Shown here piece after piece: positions 37,922-50,352 of a DNA stretch of 64,000 nucleotides; the stretch's first letter is position 1; each line of letters starts with the position of its first letter. The DNA comes from Lentisalinibacter sediminis. GTDB taxonomy: Bacteria; Pseudomonadota; Gammaproteobacteria; Steroidobacterales; Woeseiaceae. The notes beneath the pieces are model-generated. The model worked only from the letters and a program-made list of their open reading frames with translations, searched no databases and was not told where the DNA came from. A program made the position numbers and the translations under genes. The DNA is taken from NCBI RefSeq assembly GCF_040706615.1, contig NZ_JAPDRF010000007.1, forward strand, positions 1 to 64,000, written 5' to 3'.

Positions 37922-40426
37922 ATGATCGCCCCGAGATTTCTGCGTCAGCCCTGGATCTGGTTGCTCGCGCGCATCACCCGCCTGTGGATCAGACCGGCCG
38001 TGCTGCCGGAGGAGCCCGCGGAGCTGATGGCGCCGGCGGGCACCCGGGTCTGCTACGTCCTCGAGTACGGCGGGCTGGCGGATCGGCTGGCGCTCGAGCA
38101 GGCCTGCATCCGTCACGACCTCCCGCTTGCCGGCGAGGGTGTCGTGTTCGCGGGGCAGGAGGAATCCACGGCGCTGATCGTGCTGCGCACCCGGCGGAGT
38201 CTGCTGTTCGGCCGCCGCCGCAAACAGATCTCGGAGCGGCTCGAGCGCCTGGTGGCCGCCGCCGCGCGCGACGGCGACGAAGACGAAGAGTTATTGCTGG
38301 TCCCTGTCGCGGTCTATTGGGGTCGGGCGCCGGAGAAGGAACGCTCCTGGTTCAAGGTGCTGTTCAGCGAGCAGTGGGATATCGGCGGCCGCACGCGCAA
38401 GTTCCTGAGCACGATCCTCTACGGCCGCGCCACGCTGGTGCATTTCAGCGAGCCGCTGTCCGTGCGCCGTGTCGCGGCGGAAGGGCTCAGCGCGCGGCTG
38501 GCCGCGCGGAAGATCTCGCGGATACTCCGCGTGCATTTCCGCCAGCGCCGGGTCGCGACCCTGGGCCCGGATCTCTCCCATCGCCGCACACTGGTGAACG
38601 GGGTGGTGCGCAGCGCCAGCGTGCGCGGCGTGATCAGCCAGGAGTCCCGTGGCGATGCGCGCAAGCGCGAGCGTTTGCGGCGCAAGGCCCGGGAGTACGC
38701 CCGGGAGATCGCGGCCGACATGTCCTACCCCATGGTGCGCTTCCTGGACAAGGTGCTCACCTGGGCCTGGCATCAGCTCTACGATGGCATCCGCCTCAAC
38801 GGCATCGAGCGGGTGCAATCCGTGGCCGAGGGCAGGGAACTGGTGTACGTGCCCTGTCACCGCAGTCACATGGACTACATCCTGCTGTCCTATGTGCTGT
38901 ACCACCAGGGCCTGTCGCTGCCCCACGTGGCCGCCGGCGTGAATCTGAATCTGCCGGTGGTGGGCTCCATCCTGCGCCGCGGCGGCGGCTTCTTCCTGCG
39001 CCGCAGTTTCCGCGGCAACCGGCTGTATGCCGCAGTCTTCTATGCCTACTTGCGGGCGCTGATCACGCGCGGCTTCAGCATCGAGTACTTCGTCGAGGGA
39101 GGGCGCAGCCGCACCGGGCGGCTGCTCAAACCGAAGGGCGGCATGCTGGTGATGACGGTGGAATCGTTCCTGCAGGACCCCCGCCGGCCGGTCGTCTTCG
39201 TGCCCGTCTATTTCGGCTACGAGAAGCTGGTGGAAGGCAAGGCGTACGTCAGCGAGCTCTCCGGCGAGCAGAAGAAGAAGGAGACCGTGCTCGGCCTGGT
39301 CCGCTCGCTGCGGACGCTGCGCGACTACTTCGGCGAGGTGTACGTCAACGTGGGCGAGCCGCTGGAGCTCACCGCCCTGCTGGACGCGCACCGTCCCGGC
39401 TGGCGGGAGGAGGAATCGGTCGAGGGCGAGCGGCCGGCCTGGCTGCCGGAGGTGATCGGCGACCTGGAGCGCCGCATCATGTGGCGCATCAATGCCGCCG
39501 CCGCCGTCACTCCGATCAGCCTGCTGGCCCTGGCGCTGCTGGCGACGCCACGCCAGACCATGCCGGAGTCCACGCTGCACCGCCAGCTCACGCTGCTGCT
39601 CGAGCTGTTGCGCCGCTTCCCCTACAGTGACGCCGTGACGGTCACCGAGCTCGGGCCCGAAGCCGTCATCGCCCACGGCGAGAAGATGGGCGTCATCCGG
39701 CGCGAGGAACATCCGCTCGGCGATCTCATCCTGATGCGGGAGAGCGAGGCGGTGCTGATGTCCTATTTCCTGAACAACGTGCTGCACCTGCTGGCCATCC
39801 CGGGCCTGGTGGCCGCCTGCTTCATCCAGAGCCGGCGGCTCGCGCTCGCCGAGGTGGTGCGCCTGATTGGACTCACCTATCCCTACGTGCGCGCGGAGCT
39901 GTTCCTGCGCTGGCGGGGCGGCGAGGTGGAGGCACTGGTGCGCGACGTCATCGGTCAGCTCACGGGGCTCGGTCTGCTGCGTCTGTCGCAGGACGGCCAG
40001 ACGCTGCGCCGGCCCCGCGCGGGCGGCGCGGCCGCCTTCCAGCTGGTCCAGCTCGGCCGCCTGATGCTGCCGATGCTGCAGCGTTACTACATGACGATCG
40101 CGCTGCTCGAGCGCTACGGGTCGGGGCGTCTCACCCAGGGGCGGCTGGAGCGCATCTGCGAACTCTCCGCGCAGCGCCTGTCGATGGTGTCCGGACTGCG
40201 CTCACCGGACTTCTTCGACCGCAAGCTGTTTCAGGAATTCATCCGCACGCTGCGCAAGGGCGGCGTCCTCTCCGTCGATGCCGAGGGCCGGCTGGCGTTC
40301 GGCGAGGACCTGGTGCGTGTCGAGGAAGACGCCCGCCAGGTGCTCGGCGAACAACTCTGCCACCACATCCTCAGCACGACCGTGAGCGAGCTGCCGCCCG
40401 AAGAGGCGGAACGGGAGCACGCCTGA
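37922..40426 (+). CDS. plsB: Glycerol-3-phosphate 1-O-acyltransferase
   Basis: First acylation of glycerol-3-phosphate in phospholipid synthesis, at the inner membrane, using acyl-ACP or acyl-CoA. The 834-residue length and domain order match PlsB. The acyltransferase boxes are HRSHMD (H313, D318, HX4D), GGFFLRRSF, FVEGGRSRTG and a later VFVPVYFGYE. The ATG at 37922 starts the family N terminus; an upstream in-frame extension lies inside otsB on the other strand and is rejected. Confidence 0.96.
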   Translation: MIAPRFLRQPWIWLLARITRLWIRPAVLPEEPAELMAPAGTRVCYVLEYGGLADRLALEQACIRHDLPLAGEGVVFAGQEESTALIVLRTRRSLLFGRRRKQISERLERLVAAAARDGDEDEELLLVPVAVYWGRAPEKERSWFKVLFSEQWDIGGRTRKFLSTILYGRATLVHFSEPLSVRRVAAEGLSARLAARKISRILRVHFRQRRVATLGPDLSHRRTLVNGVVRSASVRGVISQESRGDARKRERLRRKAREYAREIAADMSYPMVRFLDKVLTWAWHQLYDGIRLNGIERVQSVAEGRELVYVPCHRSHMDYILLSYVLYHQGLSLPHVAAGVNLNLPVVGSILRRGGGFFLRRSFRGNRLYAAVFYAYLRALITRGFSIEYFVEGGRSRTGRLLKPKGGMLVMTVESFLQDPRRPVVFVPVYFGYEKLVEGKAYVSELSGEQKKKETVLGLVRSLRTLRDYFGEVYVNVGEPLELTALLDAHRPGWREEESVEGERPAWLPEVIGDLERRIMWRINAAAAVTPISLLALALLATPRQTMPESTLHRQLTLLLELLRRFPYSDAVTVTELGPEAVIAHGEKMGVIRREEHPLGDLILMRESEAVLMSYFLNNVLHLLAIPGLVAACFIQSRRLALAEVVRLIGLTYPYVRAELFLRWRGGEVEALVRDVIGQLTGLGLLRLSQDGQTLRRPRAGGAAAFQLVQLGRLMLPMLQRYYMTIALLERYGSGRLTQGRLERICELSAQRLSMVSGLRSPDFFDRKLFQEFIRTLRKGGVLSVDAEGRLAFGEDLVRVEEDARQVLGEQLCHHILSTTVSELPPEEAEREHA

Positions 40427-40463
40427 GGCGCCTGTGTCTGCACTCCGGGCGCCCCGCGTTGCG

Positions 40464-40469
40464 TACAAT
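40464..40469 (+). promoter_or_regulatory. TACAAT -10-like element 7 nt before trhO ATG
   Basis: TACAAT ends 7 nt before the ATG at 40477 with no ribosome site. It also shows that the in-frame TTG at 40459 is unlikely to be the start. Confidence 0.45.
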
Positions 40470-40476
40470 TGCGTTC

Positions 40477-41439
40477 ATGAATAACGCGTCTCGCAGTTCG
40501 GACGGCGACGCCTGCGACGTCGTCTCCTTCTACCGTTTCGTCTCTCTGCCGTCGTATCGGCAGGTGCGCGGGCCGCTGCTCGCGGCCGGGCGCGAACGCA
40601 ACCTCCTGGGCACCGTTCTGCTGGCGCCGGAAGGTATCAACGCGACGCTCGCCGGAGAGCGCGACGCACTGGCGTCGCTGCTGGACTGGCTGGGCGATAT
40701 CGAGGGGCTGGCTGATGTGGAAGGCCGATGGTCGCGCGCGGACGAGCCGCCGTTCCGGCGCTTGCGGGTGCGCCTGCGCAGGGAGATCGTCAGCCTCGGG
40801 CGACCGGACGTCGACGCATCGGTGCTCACCGGCGAGCGGGTCAGCCCCGCGGAGTGGAACGGGCTGATCGCGGATCCGGAGACGCTGGTGATCGACACGC
40901 GCAACCGCTATGAGATCGACGTCGGGCGCTTTCCCGGCGCCGTCGATCCGGGCACGGACAGCTTCCGCGATTTCCCGGGTTTCGTCGACGAACGGCTGGC
41001 CGGCGAGCGCGACCGACCCATCGCCATGTACTGTACCGGCGGCATCCGCTGCGAGAAGGCGACGGCCATGATGCGTGAGATGGGCTTCGAGCGGGTCTAC
41101 CAGCTGGAAGGCGGAATCCTCGGCTATCTCGACGCGATGGCGGAGTCACCGGACAATCGCTGGGAGGGCGAGTGCTTCGTCTTCGACAGTCGGGTGGCGG
41201 TGGACCGGCGTCTGGCTCCCGGCCACTACGTGCAGTGCCACGCCTGCCGCCGGCCACTGTCCGCTGCGGACGTGGCATCGCCGCTCTACGCCGCCGGCGT
41301 GAGCTGCCCTCACTGCCACGGTGACGTGGATTCCGACCGCGCCGAGCGGCTGGCAGAACGGCGCCGCCAGGTGGAGCTGGCGGAGGCGCGCGGCGAGCGG
41401 CATATCGGCGCCGTCTACGGCGGGACCGAAGAGGAGTAG
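40477..41439 (+). CDS. trhO: tRNA uridine(34) 5-oxyacetic-acid-pathway hydroxylase, rhodanese domain
   Basis: YceA/TrhO family, which hydroxylates U34 of certain tRNAs with molecular oxygen. The 320-residue protein has an N-terminal acylphosphatase-like domain (EGINATLAG), a rhodanese domain with C186 in YCTGGIRCEKA and C192, and a C-terminal Cys-rich tail (CHAC and CPHC pairs) that may bind zinc. It follows plsB after 50 nt and converges with the ydcH-like gene. Confidence 0.93.
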   Translation: MNNASRSSDGDACDVVSFYRFVSLPSYRQVRGPLLAAGRERNLLGTVLLAPEGINATLAGERDALASLLDWLGDIEGLADVEGRWSRADEPPFRRLRVRLRREIVSLGRPDVDASVLTGERVSPAEWNGLIADPETLVIDTRNRYEIDVGRFPGAVDPGTDSFRDFPGFVDERLAGERDRPIAMYCTGGIRCEKATAMMREMGFERVYQLEGGILGYLDAMAESPDNRWEGECFVFDSRVAVDRRLAPGHYVQCHACRRPLSAADVASPLYAAGVSCPHCHGDVDSDRAERLAERRRQVELAEARGERHIGAVYGGTEEE

Positions 41440-41444
41440 TTAGT

Positions 41445-41678
41445 TCAGGCGTTCAGGTCCGGGATCAGCTCGCTCTCGAGCCGGGAGATCATGTCCTTCA
41501 GCTGGAGCTTGCGCTTCTTCAGGCGGCGCAGCCGCAGCTGGTCGACCAGGGGGTCTTCCGACAGACGGTCGATGAGGTCGTCCAGGTCCCTGTGGCTGAT
41601 GCGCAGCTCCCGCAGTCGCTCCAGGTCCCGGAATACGTCGTTCTCGACGTTGTTGTTGTCGGTGATCTCGCCGTCCAC
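41445..41678 (-). CDS. YdcH family (DUF465) small protein
   Basis: A 77-residue helical-hairpin protein typical of DUF465: ISHRDLDDLIDRL in the first helix and LRRLKKRKLQLKDMI in the second. The function of the family is not established. The start is a GTG. It is 5 nt from the convergent trhO stop and 48 nt downstream of cysQ on the same strand. Confidence 0.88.
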   Translation of the reverse strand: MDGEITDNNNVENDVFRDLERLRELRISHRDLDDLIDRLSEDPLVDQLRLRRLKKRKLQLKDMISRLESELIPDLNA

Positions 41679-41726
41679 GCTTTCTTAGTAAGCCGAAATC
41701 CGGCGCTTGTCCAGTCTTTCCCGGCC

Positions 41727-42521
41727 TCAGCCTATAGGCGGCCACGGGCGATCCTGCGGGCCGGTCACCAGGAAGTGCGGGTTCAGGATGTCCGCCTTGG
41801 CGTTGTAGGCCAGCGGCGAGCCGCCGGCCACCGTGACGCGCCCGCCGGCGGCCTCCACCACGGCCTGGGCGGCGGCCGTATCCCACTCCGACGTCGGACC
41901 GAGCCGGGGATAGACGTCCGCGCCTCCCTCGGCGACGACACAGAATTTCAGGGAGGAGCCCATGGGCAGGAGCTCGTGTTCGCCCAGTTCCCCGAGCCAC
42001 GCGTCCAGGCTCGCGCCGCGATGCGAGCGGCTGCCGACAACGCGCACGGGCGATGCAGATTCCTCCGCGACGCGGATGGCCTCGCTGCTCGCGCCGTCGA
42101 CGAGACGGCGCGCGCCGTAGCCGTGCAGGCCGGTGTAGGTCTTGCCTTGCACGGGCACGTGCACGACGCCGAGCACCGCGTGATGGCCCTCCACCAGTGC
42201 GATATTCACGGTGAACTCGCCGTTGCGGCTGACGAACTCCTTCGTGCCGTCAAGGGGGTCCACCAGCCAGTAGTGCTGCCAGGCGCGGCGCTCGCCGTAG
42301 GGTGGTATGCCGTCTTCCTCGCTCAGCACGGGCATGCCGGGCGTCAGCTGCTTCAGACCCTGGACGATAACGTCGTGGGCCGCACGGTCGGCCGCCGTGA
42401 TGGGCGAGTCGTCCTGCTTGCTCTCCACGTCGAAGTCGGTCTCGTAGACCTCCAGGATGGCCTGACCGGCATCCCGGGTGATGGCCACCACGTTCTTCAG
42501 GAGCTGCTGTCGGTTCTGCAC
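41727..42521 (-). CDS. cysQ: 3'(2'),5'-bisphosphate nucleotidase CysQ
   Basis: Hydrolyses 3'-phosphoadenosine 5'-phosphate to AMP, clearing the by-product of sulfate assimilation. This 264-residue member of the lithium-sensitive phosphatase superfamily has metal motifs LSEEDG (around 67-71), DPLDGTKEF (D88, D91) and EWDTAAAQAV. The start is a GTG with GGAGG about 5 nt upstream. It lies 12 nt after the rhlB stop and is probably co-transcribed. Confidence 0.92.
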   Translation of the reverse strand: MQNRQQLLKNVVAITRDAGQAILEVYETDFDVESKQDDSPITAADRAAHDVIVQGLKQLTPGMPVLSEEDGIPPYGERRAWQHYWLVDPLDGTKEFVSRNGEFTVNIALVEGHHAVLGVVHVPVQGKTYTGLHGYGARRLVDGASSEAIRVAEESASPVRVVGSRSHRGASLDAWLGELGEHELLPMGSSLKFCVVAEGGADVYPRLGPTSEWDTAAAQAVVEAAGGRVTVAGGSPLAYNAKADILNPHFLVTGPQDRPWPPIG

Positions 42522-42533
42522 GTGTCCTCCGCG

Positions 42534-43943
42534 TTACTGACCGGCGTCACCGGACTTCTTCGTGCGCCTGCGCCGGCGTCGCTTCTTCTTCTCGCCGCCG
42601 TCGCCGGATTTCGATTTGCCGCCACCGTCGTCGGAGCGGGCTTTCCTGCCGCCACCGCCGCTACCACCGCCGCCACCACTCCGGCCGCTGCGCCCGCCGC
42701 CGCGGGACGGCCTGCCGCCGCCGCCGGGGCGGTCACCGAGGCGCTTGCGCGGCCGCCGGGGCGGGCGCTCGATCTCGGGCAGCGCCTCGTGATCGAAGCT
42801 CGCCACCGGGATCTTGTTGCCGATGTAGTCCTCGATGTCGGGCAGCGAAACCACGTACTGTTCGCAGCCGAAGCTGATCGCGTCACCTGATGCGCCGGCC
42901 CGCGCCGTGCGGCCGATGCGGTGTACGTAGTCCTCGCGGTCCTGGGGCAGGTCGTAGTTGAAAACGTGGCTCACGTCGGGCACGTGCAGGCCGCGGGAGG
43001 CGACGTCGGTGCCGATCAGCACCGCCAGCTCGCCGCTCTGGAAGTCGGAGAGCATGCGCTCGCGCTTGCGCTGGGGGACGTCGCCGGAGATGGCCTGGGC
43101 GTTGATGCCGTTCGCGCGCAGCGTGTCCTCGAGTCTCTCCGCCTCCCGCTTCGTGTTCACGAACACCATCGTGCGCTTGGCGTCCCTCTCGCGCAGCAAC
43201 TTGATCAGCAGCGGCAGCTTCTCCTCGTTGGAGGGGTAGTAGATGACCTGACGCACGCGGTCGGCCGTCACCTTTTCGGGCTCGATGCGGATAAGCTCCG
43301 GATCGTTCATGTGCTCGTAGGCGAGTTCCATCACCCGGTGCGACAGGGTGGCCGAGAACAGCATGTTCAGCCTCTCCGTCGGCGGAGGCAGTCGCCGCAG
43401 CACGTAGCGGATGTCCTTGATGAAGCCCAGATCGAACATGCGATCGGCCTCGTCCAGTACCATCACTTCCACGTGGTTCAGATTGAACACACCCTGTTTG
43501 TAGTAGTCGATGAGGCGCCCCGGCGTACCGATCAACACGTCGATGCCGGCGCTGATGTGGTCGCGCTGCTTGTCGTAGTCCTTGCCGCCATAGGCCAGTG
43601 CGACCTCGAGACCCGTGTGGCTGCCCAGGGTCTCGGCGTCGGCGGCGATCTGCACCGCCAGTTCCCGGGTGGGGGCCAGGATGACCGCACGCGGCGCTGA
43701 CTGCTTGCTGTCCGGTCGCTCACTCGCAAGCAGGCGATTGAACAGGGCGATCAGGAACGCGGCCGTCTTGCCCGTCCCGGTCTGCGCCTGGCCGGCGACG
43801 TCGCGGCCCGCGAGGGCGATGGGCAGCGTCCGGCTCTGGATCGGCGTGCAGTATTCGAAACCGGCATCCTCGATGCCTTCGCGTATGCCGTCGGGCAGCT
43901 CCAGATCCCTGAAGGCCAGTTCGCTCAGATGATTTTCAGACAT
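42534..43943 (-). CDS. rhlB: ATP-dependent RNA helicase RhlB
   Basis: DEAD-box helicase that in other gammaproteobacteria works with RNase E in the degradosome. It has 469 residues: the Q-motif CTPIQ, AQTGTGKT (Walker A), DEAD, SAT, and HRIGRTARAG. The N terminus SENHLSELAF and the DYDKQ, SNEEKLPLL segments match RhlB over other DEAD proteins. The tail is Gly/Arg/Ser-rich then Lys/Arg-rich, suited to RNA or RNase E binding. It is divergent from trxA-rho, the order seen in enterobacteria. Confidence 0.94.
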   Translation of the reverse strand: MSENHLSELAFRDLELPDGIREGIEDAGFEYCTPIQSRTLPIALAGRDVAGQAQTGTGKTAAFLIALFNRLLASERPDSKQSAPRAVILAPTRELAVQIAADAETLGSHTGLEVALAYGGKDYDKQRDHISAGIDVLIGTPGRLIDYYKQGVFNLNHVEVMVLDEADRMFDLGFIKDIRYVLRRLPPPTERLNMLFSATLSHRVMELAYEHMNDPELIRIEPEKVTADRVRQVIYYPSNEEKLPLLIKLLRERDAKRTMVFVNTKREAERLEDTLRANGINAQAISGDVPQRKRERMLSDFQSGELAVLIGTDVASRGLHVPDVSHVFNYDLPQDREDYVHRIGRTARAGASGDAISFGCEQYVVSLPDIEDYIGNKIPVASFDHEALPEIERPPRRPRKRLGDRPGGGGRPSRGGGRSGRSGGGGGSGGGGRKARSDDGGGKSKSGDGGEKKKRRRRRRTKKSGDAGQ

Positions 43944-44222
43944 GGGTTCCCGTGGGGAAAAAGTGAATGTAAGGCTTGCAAATTCGGCCGCGAAGGGTTC
44001 AAATTAACCCCAGTTCGCTGCGACAGCCGTCGCACCTGCCAGAATTCGCTACCACCAAATCTCAAGAGAAGCCGCACAAGACCGGCGAGAAAGCTGCGAC
44101 ATATTGCCTGATCGGGAACGCGCCGTCACCTGCCCGGTCCGGCGCCGAAACAAATATGCGCCGTCGGGGTAGCTCCGACTCTGGACACTGAATCATTCGA
44201 TACTGCGGGGAGGTTAACAGCG
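43944..44222. other. Divergent regulatory region between rhlB and trxA
   Basis: This 279-nt region is visibly more AT-rich than its surroundings and has no convincing gene; a 71-codon ORF at 43976 has poor composition. Promoters for both rhlB and trxA-rho must lie here, but no clear -35/-10 pair was found. It contains a short hairpin (GTCGG / CCGAC near 44165-44185). Confidence 0.5.
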
Positions 44223-44545
44223 GTGACTGACCAGATCGTTCATACGAGTGACGCGACGTTCGAGCAGGACGTGCTGCAGTCCGATCGTCCGGTGTTGCTG
44301 GACTTCTGGGCGGAGTGGTGCGGTCCGTGCAAGATGATCGCGCCGCTGCTCGATGACGTATCCGGCGAGTACGGCGATCGATTGAAGGTGGCGAAGATAA
44401 ACATCGACGAGAATCCTAACACGCCGCCGAAATTCGGGATCCGCAGTATCCCTACCCTGATGCTGTTCCGCGACGGAGCAGTGCAGGCACAGAAAATGGG
44501 TGCGATGTCGAAATCGCAACTTGTCGAGTTTTTGGATGCCAATTT

Positions 44546-44549
<4 letters not shown>
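44223..44549 (+). CDS. trxA: Thioredoxin 1
   Basis: A 108-residue cytosolic protein-disulfide reductase. The active site WCGPC gives C33 and C36, preceded by VLLDFWAEW, and the cis-proline lies in IRSIPTLMLF. The GTG start has GGGAGG about 9 nt upstream. Its TGA overlaps the GTG of rho (GTGA), so rho translation is probably coupled. Confidence 0.97.
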
Positions 44550-45997
<1,448 letters not shown>

Positions 45998-46011
45998 GGA
46001 AACGCTGAGGC

Positions 46012-46050
46012 GGCGTCTTCGATGCCGTAGTCGGGCAGGGCGTCTTCGAT
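46012..46050. repeat. Two copies of a 12-bp repeat in the rho-purD gap
   Basis: GGCGTCTTCGAT occurs at 46012-46023 and 46039-46050, 27 bp apart. On the minus strand this gap reads as an open, coding-like stretch with a repeated IEDA, but it has no stop before running antisense through rho, so no gene is called. Confidence 0.5.
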
Positions 46051-46086
46051 AGGCCGCCAGGCTTCGCCGGCGGTAATCACGAGGTC

Positions 46087-47391
46087 TCAGCCGCCGGCCG
46101 CCGCGGCGATTTCGCGGGCGATGGCGCGGTGGCCGATGTCCCGACGAAAATAAGCACCGTCCCAGCGGATGCAAGCGACGCCCCGATAGGCCGAGTCCCG
46201 CGCCGCCGTGACGTTCTCGCCCAGCCCCACGACGCAGAGCACGCGCCCGCCGGCGGTCACCACCCGGTCGCCATCCATGCGCGTGCCGGCATGGAAGACC
46301 TTGACGCCGTCCAGGGCGGCGGCGCGGTCCAGGCCCTCGATGGCATCGTCTTTCGGATAGTCCTCCGGGTAGCCGCCCGCGGCCATTACCACGCCGAGGG
46401 AGGCGCGGAGATCCCATTCGGCCCTCGCGTCGGCCAGGCGGCCGTCCAGCGCGGCCTCGCAGAGCTCGACCAGGTCGCTCTGTAGTCGCGCCATGATCGG
46501 CTGTGTCTCGGGGTCGCCGAAGCGGCAGTTGAATTCGAGCACCCGCGGCGCGCCGCTGTCGTCGACCATCAGCCCTGCGTACAGGAACCCCAGGTAGTCG
46601 ACGCCGTCCGCTGCCAGACCGTCGATGGTGGGCCGGATCACCTCGTCCATGATGCGCCGTTCTATCGCGGGCGTGACCACCGGCGCAGGGGAGTAGGCGC
46701 CCATGCCGCCGGTGTTCGGGCCGGTGTCGCCCTCGTCGCGGGCCTTGTGATCCTGGGAGGTGGCCAGCGGCAGGATGTGGCGGCCGTCCGTGATGACGAT
46801 GAAGCTCGCCTCTTCGCCCTGCAGGAACTCCTCCACGACGATGCGACGGCCGGCACCGCCGAACGCGCCGGCCTGCAGCATGTCCCGTGCTGCCTCCTCC
46901 GCTGCCTCGACGGTGTGCGCCACCACCACTCCCTTGCCGGCGGCGAGGCCGTCCGCCTTCACCACCAGTGGCGCGCCCTGCTCGCGGATGTAGTCGAGAG
47001 CCGGCGCCAGTTCGGTGAAGTTTTCGTAGGCGGCCGTGGGGATGCGGTGGCGGGCCAGGAAATCCTTCGTGTAGGCCTTGGAGCCTTCCAGCCTCGCGGC
47101 TTCCGCACGGGGTCCGAAGCAGCGCAGCCCGGCCTCGGCGAAGCGGTCCACGAGACCCGCGACCAGCGGGACCTCGGGGCCGACGATGGTGAGATCCACG
47201 CTTTCCCGGCGGGCCAGCGCCAGCAGGCCTTCCACGTCGTCCGCCGCCACGGCGGCGTTGCGGACACCGGGTTCCAGCGCTGTGCCTGCGTTACCCGGTG
47301 CGACGACGACTTCGTCGACCCTCGGTGAGCCCGCGCATTTCCAGGCCAGCGCGTGTTCGCGCCCGCCGCCGCCCACGATGAGTATCTTCAA
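46087..47391 (-). CDS. purD: Phosphoribosylamine-glycine ligase
   Basis: Second step of purine synthesis: glycine is joined to phosphoribosylamine with ATP. The 434-residue ATP-grasp protein has GGGGREHALAWK at the N terminus, the loop VKADGLAAGKGVVVA, NTGGMGAYSP and ECNF-like EFNCRFGDPETQ. The start is a TTG with GGAGAG upstream, 14 nt after the purH stop, in the usual purH-purD order. Confidence 0.96.
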   Translation of the reverse strand: MKILIVGGGGREHALAWKCAGSPRVDEVVVAPGNAGTALEPGVRNAAVAADDVEGLLALARRESVDLTIVGPEVPLVAGLVDRFAEAGLRCFGPRAEAARLEGSKAYTKDFLARHRIPTAAYENFTELAPALDYIREQGAPLVVKADGLAAGKGVVVAHTVEAAEEAARDMLQAGAFGGAGRRIVVEEFLQGEEASFIVITDGRHILPLATSQDHKARDEGDTGPNTGGMGAYSPAPVVTPAIERRIMDEVIRPTIDGLAADGVDYLGFLYAGLMVDDSGAPRVLEFNCRFGDPETQPIMARLQSDLVELCEAALDGRLADARAEWDLRASLGVVMAAGGYPEDYPKDDAIEGLDRAAALDGVKVFHAGTRMDGDRVVTAGGRVLCVVGLGENVTAARDSAYRGVACIRWDGAYFRRDIGHRAIAREIAAAAGG

Positions 47392-47405
47392 GGCAACTCT
47401 CCGGC

Positions 47406-48953
<1,548 letters not shown>

Positions 48954-48993
48954 CGGCTCTGCTCCCGGTGTGTGTCCTGGCGCCGGCGGCCGC

Positions 48994-49272
48994 TCAGCGC
49001 AGCAACGCGTACGCCTTCAGTTTCTTGCGCAAGGTGCCGCGGTTTATGCCCAGGATCGAGGCCGCCTCGCTCTGGTTGCCACCGGTGTATTCGAGCACCG
49101 TCCGCAGCAGCGGCTTCTCCACTTCGCTCAGCACCAACTCGTAGAGATCCCCCGGTCGATAGCCGTTCAGGCTCTCGAAATACTGGTTCAGGGCTTCCTG
49201 GGTGTGGTCGCTCAGGGACTTGTCGTTGCCCAGCGTCGGCTTTCGTTTCTTCTTTCGTGTCGATTGAGCCAC
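48994..49272 (-). CDS. fis: DNA-binding protein Fis
   Basis: Nucleoid protein and growth-phase regulator that bends DNA. The 92-residue protein ends with the Fis helix-turn-helix: LEYTGGNQSEAASILGINRG, then TLRKKL. The N-terminal half is short and basic at the start. The GTG start follows dusB by 81 nt, the dusB-fis order kept in gammaproteobacteria. Confidence 0.95.
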   Translation of the reverse strand: MAQSTRKKKRKPTLGNDKSLSDHTQEALNQYFESLNGYRPGDLYELVLSEVEKPLLRTVLEYTGGNQSEAASILGINRGTLRKKLKAYALLR

Positions 49273-49353
49273 GTCGATTCGTTTCCCCGCAGATCGCCGC
49301 CACGACCGTCGACCGCAGCGCTCCTGTTGACTTATTGTTGCTGAACAGCGCGA

Positions 49354-50340
49354 TCAGGCGGCTAGAGCACCGGCCCGGTCCGCGCTGTCGAGAAAGCGCT
49401 CGGTGAGGAGCAGCTGCTCCCTGGCACTCTCAACGCGCACCACCTGGCGTCGGTATTCATCGCCATCCGGCAGATGGCGGCTGTACCAGGACAGGTGTTT
49501 GCGTGCCACCCGAACACCGCGCTCTTCCCCATAGAAACGGTGCAGCTCGTGCAGGTGGGCGGTGATGATAGCACGGAGCTCGGCAGCGTCGACAGACGCC
49601 GGCGCGGCGCCGTGACAGAGGTAGTGCAGCACTTCCCGGAATATCCATGGACGGCCCTGCGCTGCGCGGCCGATCATTACGGCGGCGGCGCCGGTTACGC
49701 GCAGAACTTCGAGTGCCTTTTCAGGACTGTCGATATCGCCGTTGGCGATCACCGGTATGGAGACCGCGTCGACGATCTGCCCGATAGTCGCGTATTCCGC
49801 GCTGCCGGCGAAGCGGCAGGCGCGGGTGCGTCCGTGGATGGCCAGCGCCCGGATGCCACAGTCCTCGGCGAGTCTGGCCACCCGCACGCCGTTGCGGTTG
49901 TCGGGATCCCAGCCGGTCCGCGTCTTCAGTGTGACGGGCACATCGACGGCGGCGACGACCGCGGCGAGGATATCGGCGACCCGGCGCTCGTCCTGCAGCA
50001 GCGCCGAGCCGGCGAGCTTGCGGCAGACCTTCTTGGCCGGGCAGCCCATGTTGATGTCGACAATGTCGGCGCCGGCGTCGGCGACGGCACGGGCCGCCTC
50101 CGCCATCGGCGCGGGATCGCTGCCGGCGATCTGCACCACCCGTGGCCAGGGGTCGCCTTCCAGGCGCAACCGGTGCCGTGACTTCTCCGAGCGCCAGAGC
50201 GAGGTGTCCGCGGTGGTCATCTCCGTGGCGGCCAGGCCCGCCCCGAACCGGCGCGCGAGGCGGCGGAACGGCAGGTCGGTGGTGCCGGCCATGGGAGCGA
50301 GCAGTACGGGAGAGGCGATGTCGATGGTGCCGATGCGCAT
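49354..50340 (-). CDS. dusB: tRNA-dihydrouridine synthase B
   Basis: FMN-dependent enzyme that reduces uridine in the tRNA D-loop. The 328-residue TIM barrel starts IASPVLLAPMAGTTDLPFR. Catalytic Cys lies in NMGCPAKKVCRK, the tRNA/FMN loop in HGRTRACRF, and the FMN-phosphate site in ANGDIDSPEKA and IGRAAQGRPWIF. A TAGAAT lies 6 nt upstream of the ATG. It is adjacent to fis as in E. coli. Confidence 0.95.
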   Translation of the reverse strand: MRIGTIDIASPVLLAPMAGTTDLPFRRLARRFGAGLAATEMTTADTSLWRSEKSRHRLRLEGDPWPRVVQIAGSDPAPMAEAARAVADAGADIVDINMGCPAKKVCRKLAGSALLQDERRVADILAAVVAAVDVPVTLKTRTGWDPDNRNGVRVARLAEDCGIRALAIHGRTRACRFAGSAEYATIGQIVDAVSIPVIANGDIDSPEKALEVLRVTGAAAVMIGRAAQGRPWIFREVLHYLCHGAAPASVDAAELRAIITAHLHELHRFYGEERGVRVARKHLSWYSRHLPDGDEYRRQVVRVESAREQLLLTERFLDSADRAGALAA

Positions 50341-50346
50341 GTCGGG

Positions 50347-50352
50347 ATTCTA
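50347..50352 (-). promoter_or_regulatory. TAGAAT -10-like element 6 nt before dusB ATG
   Basis: The TAG of this hexamer is also the stop codon of the upstream DUF3426 gene. It could drive dusB-fis as a leaderless transcript, separate from the longer operon. Confidence 0.4.

Noticed and set aside
43976..44191. A 71-codon ORF in the rhlB-trxA spacer that might have been a rho leader peptide
   Set aside because: No ribosome site, poor composition and no link to the downstream start.
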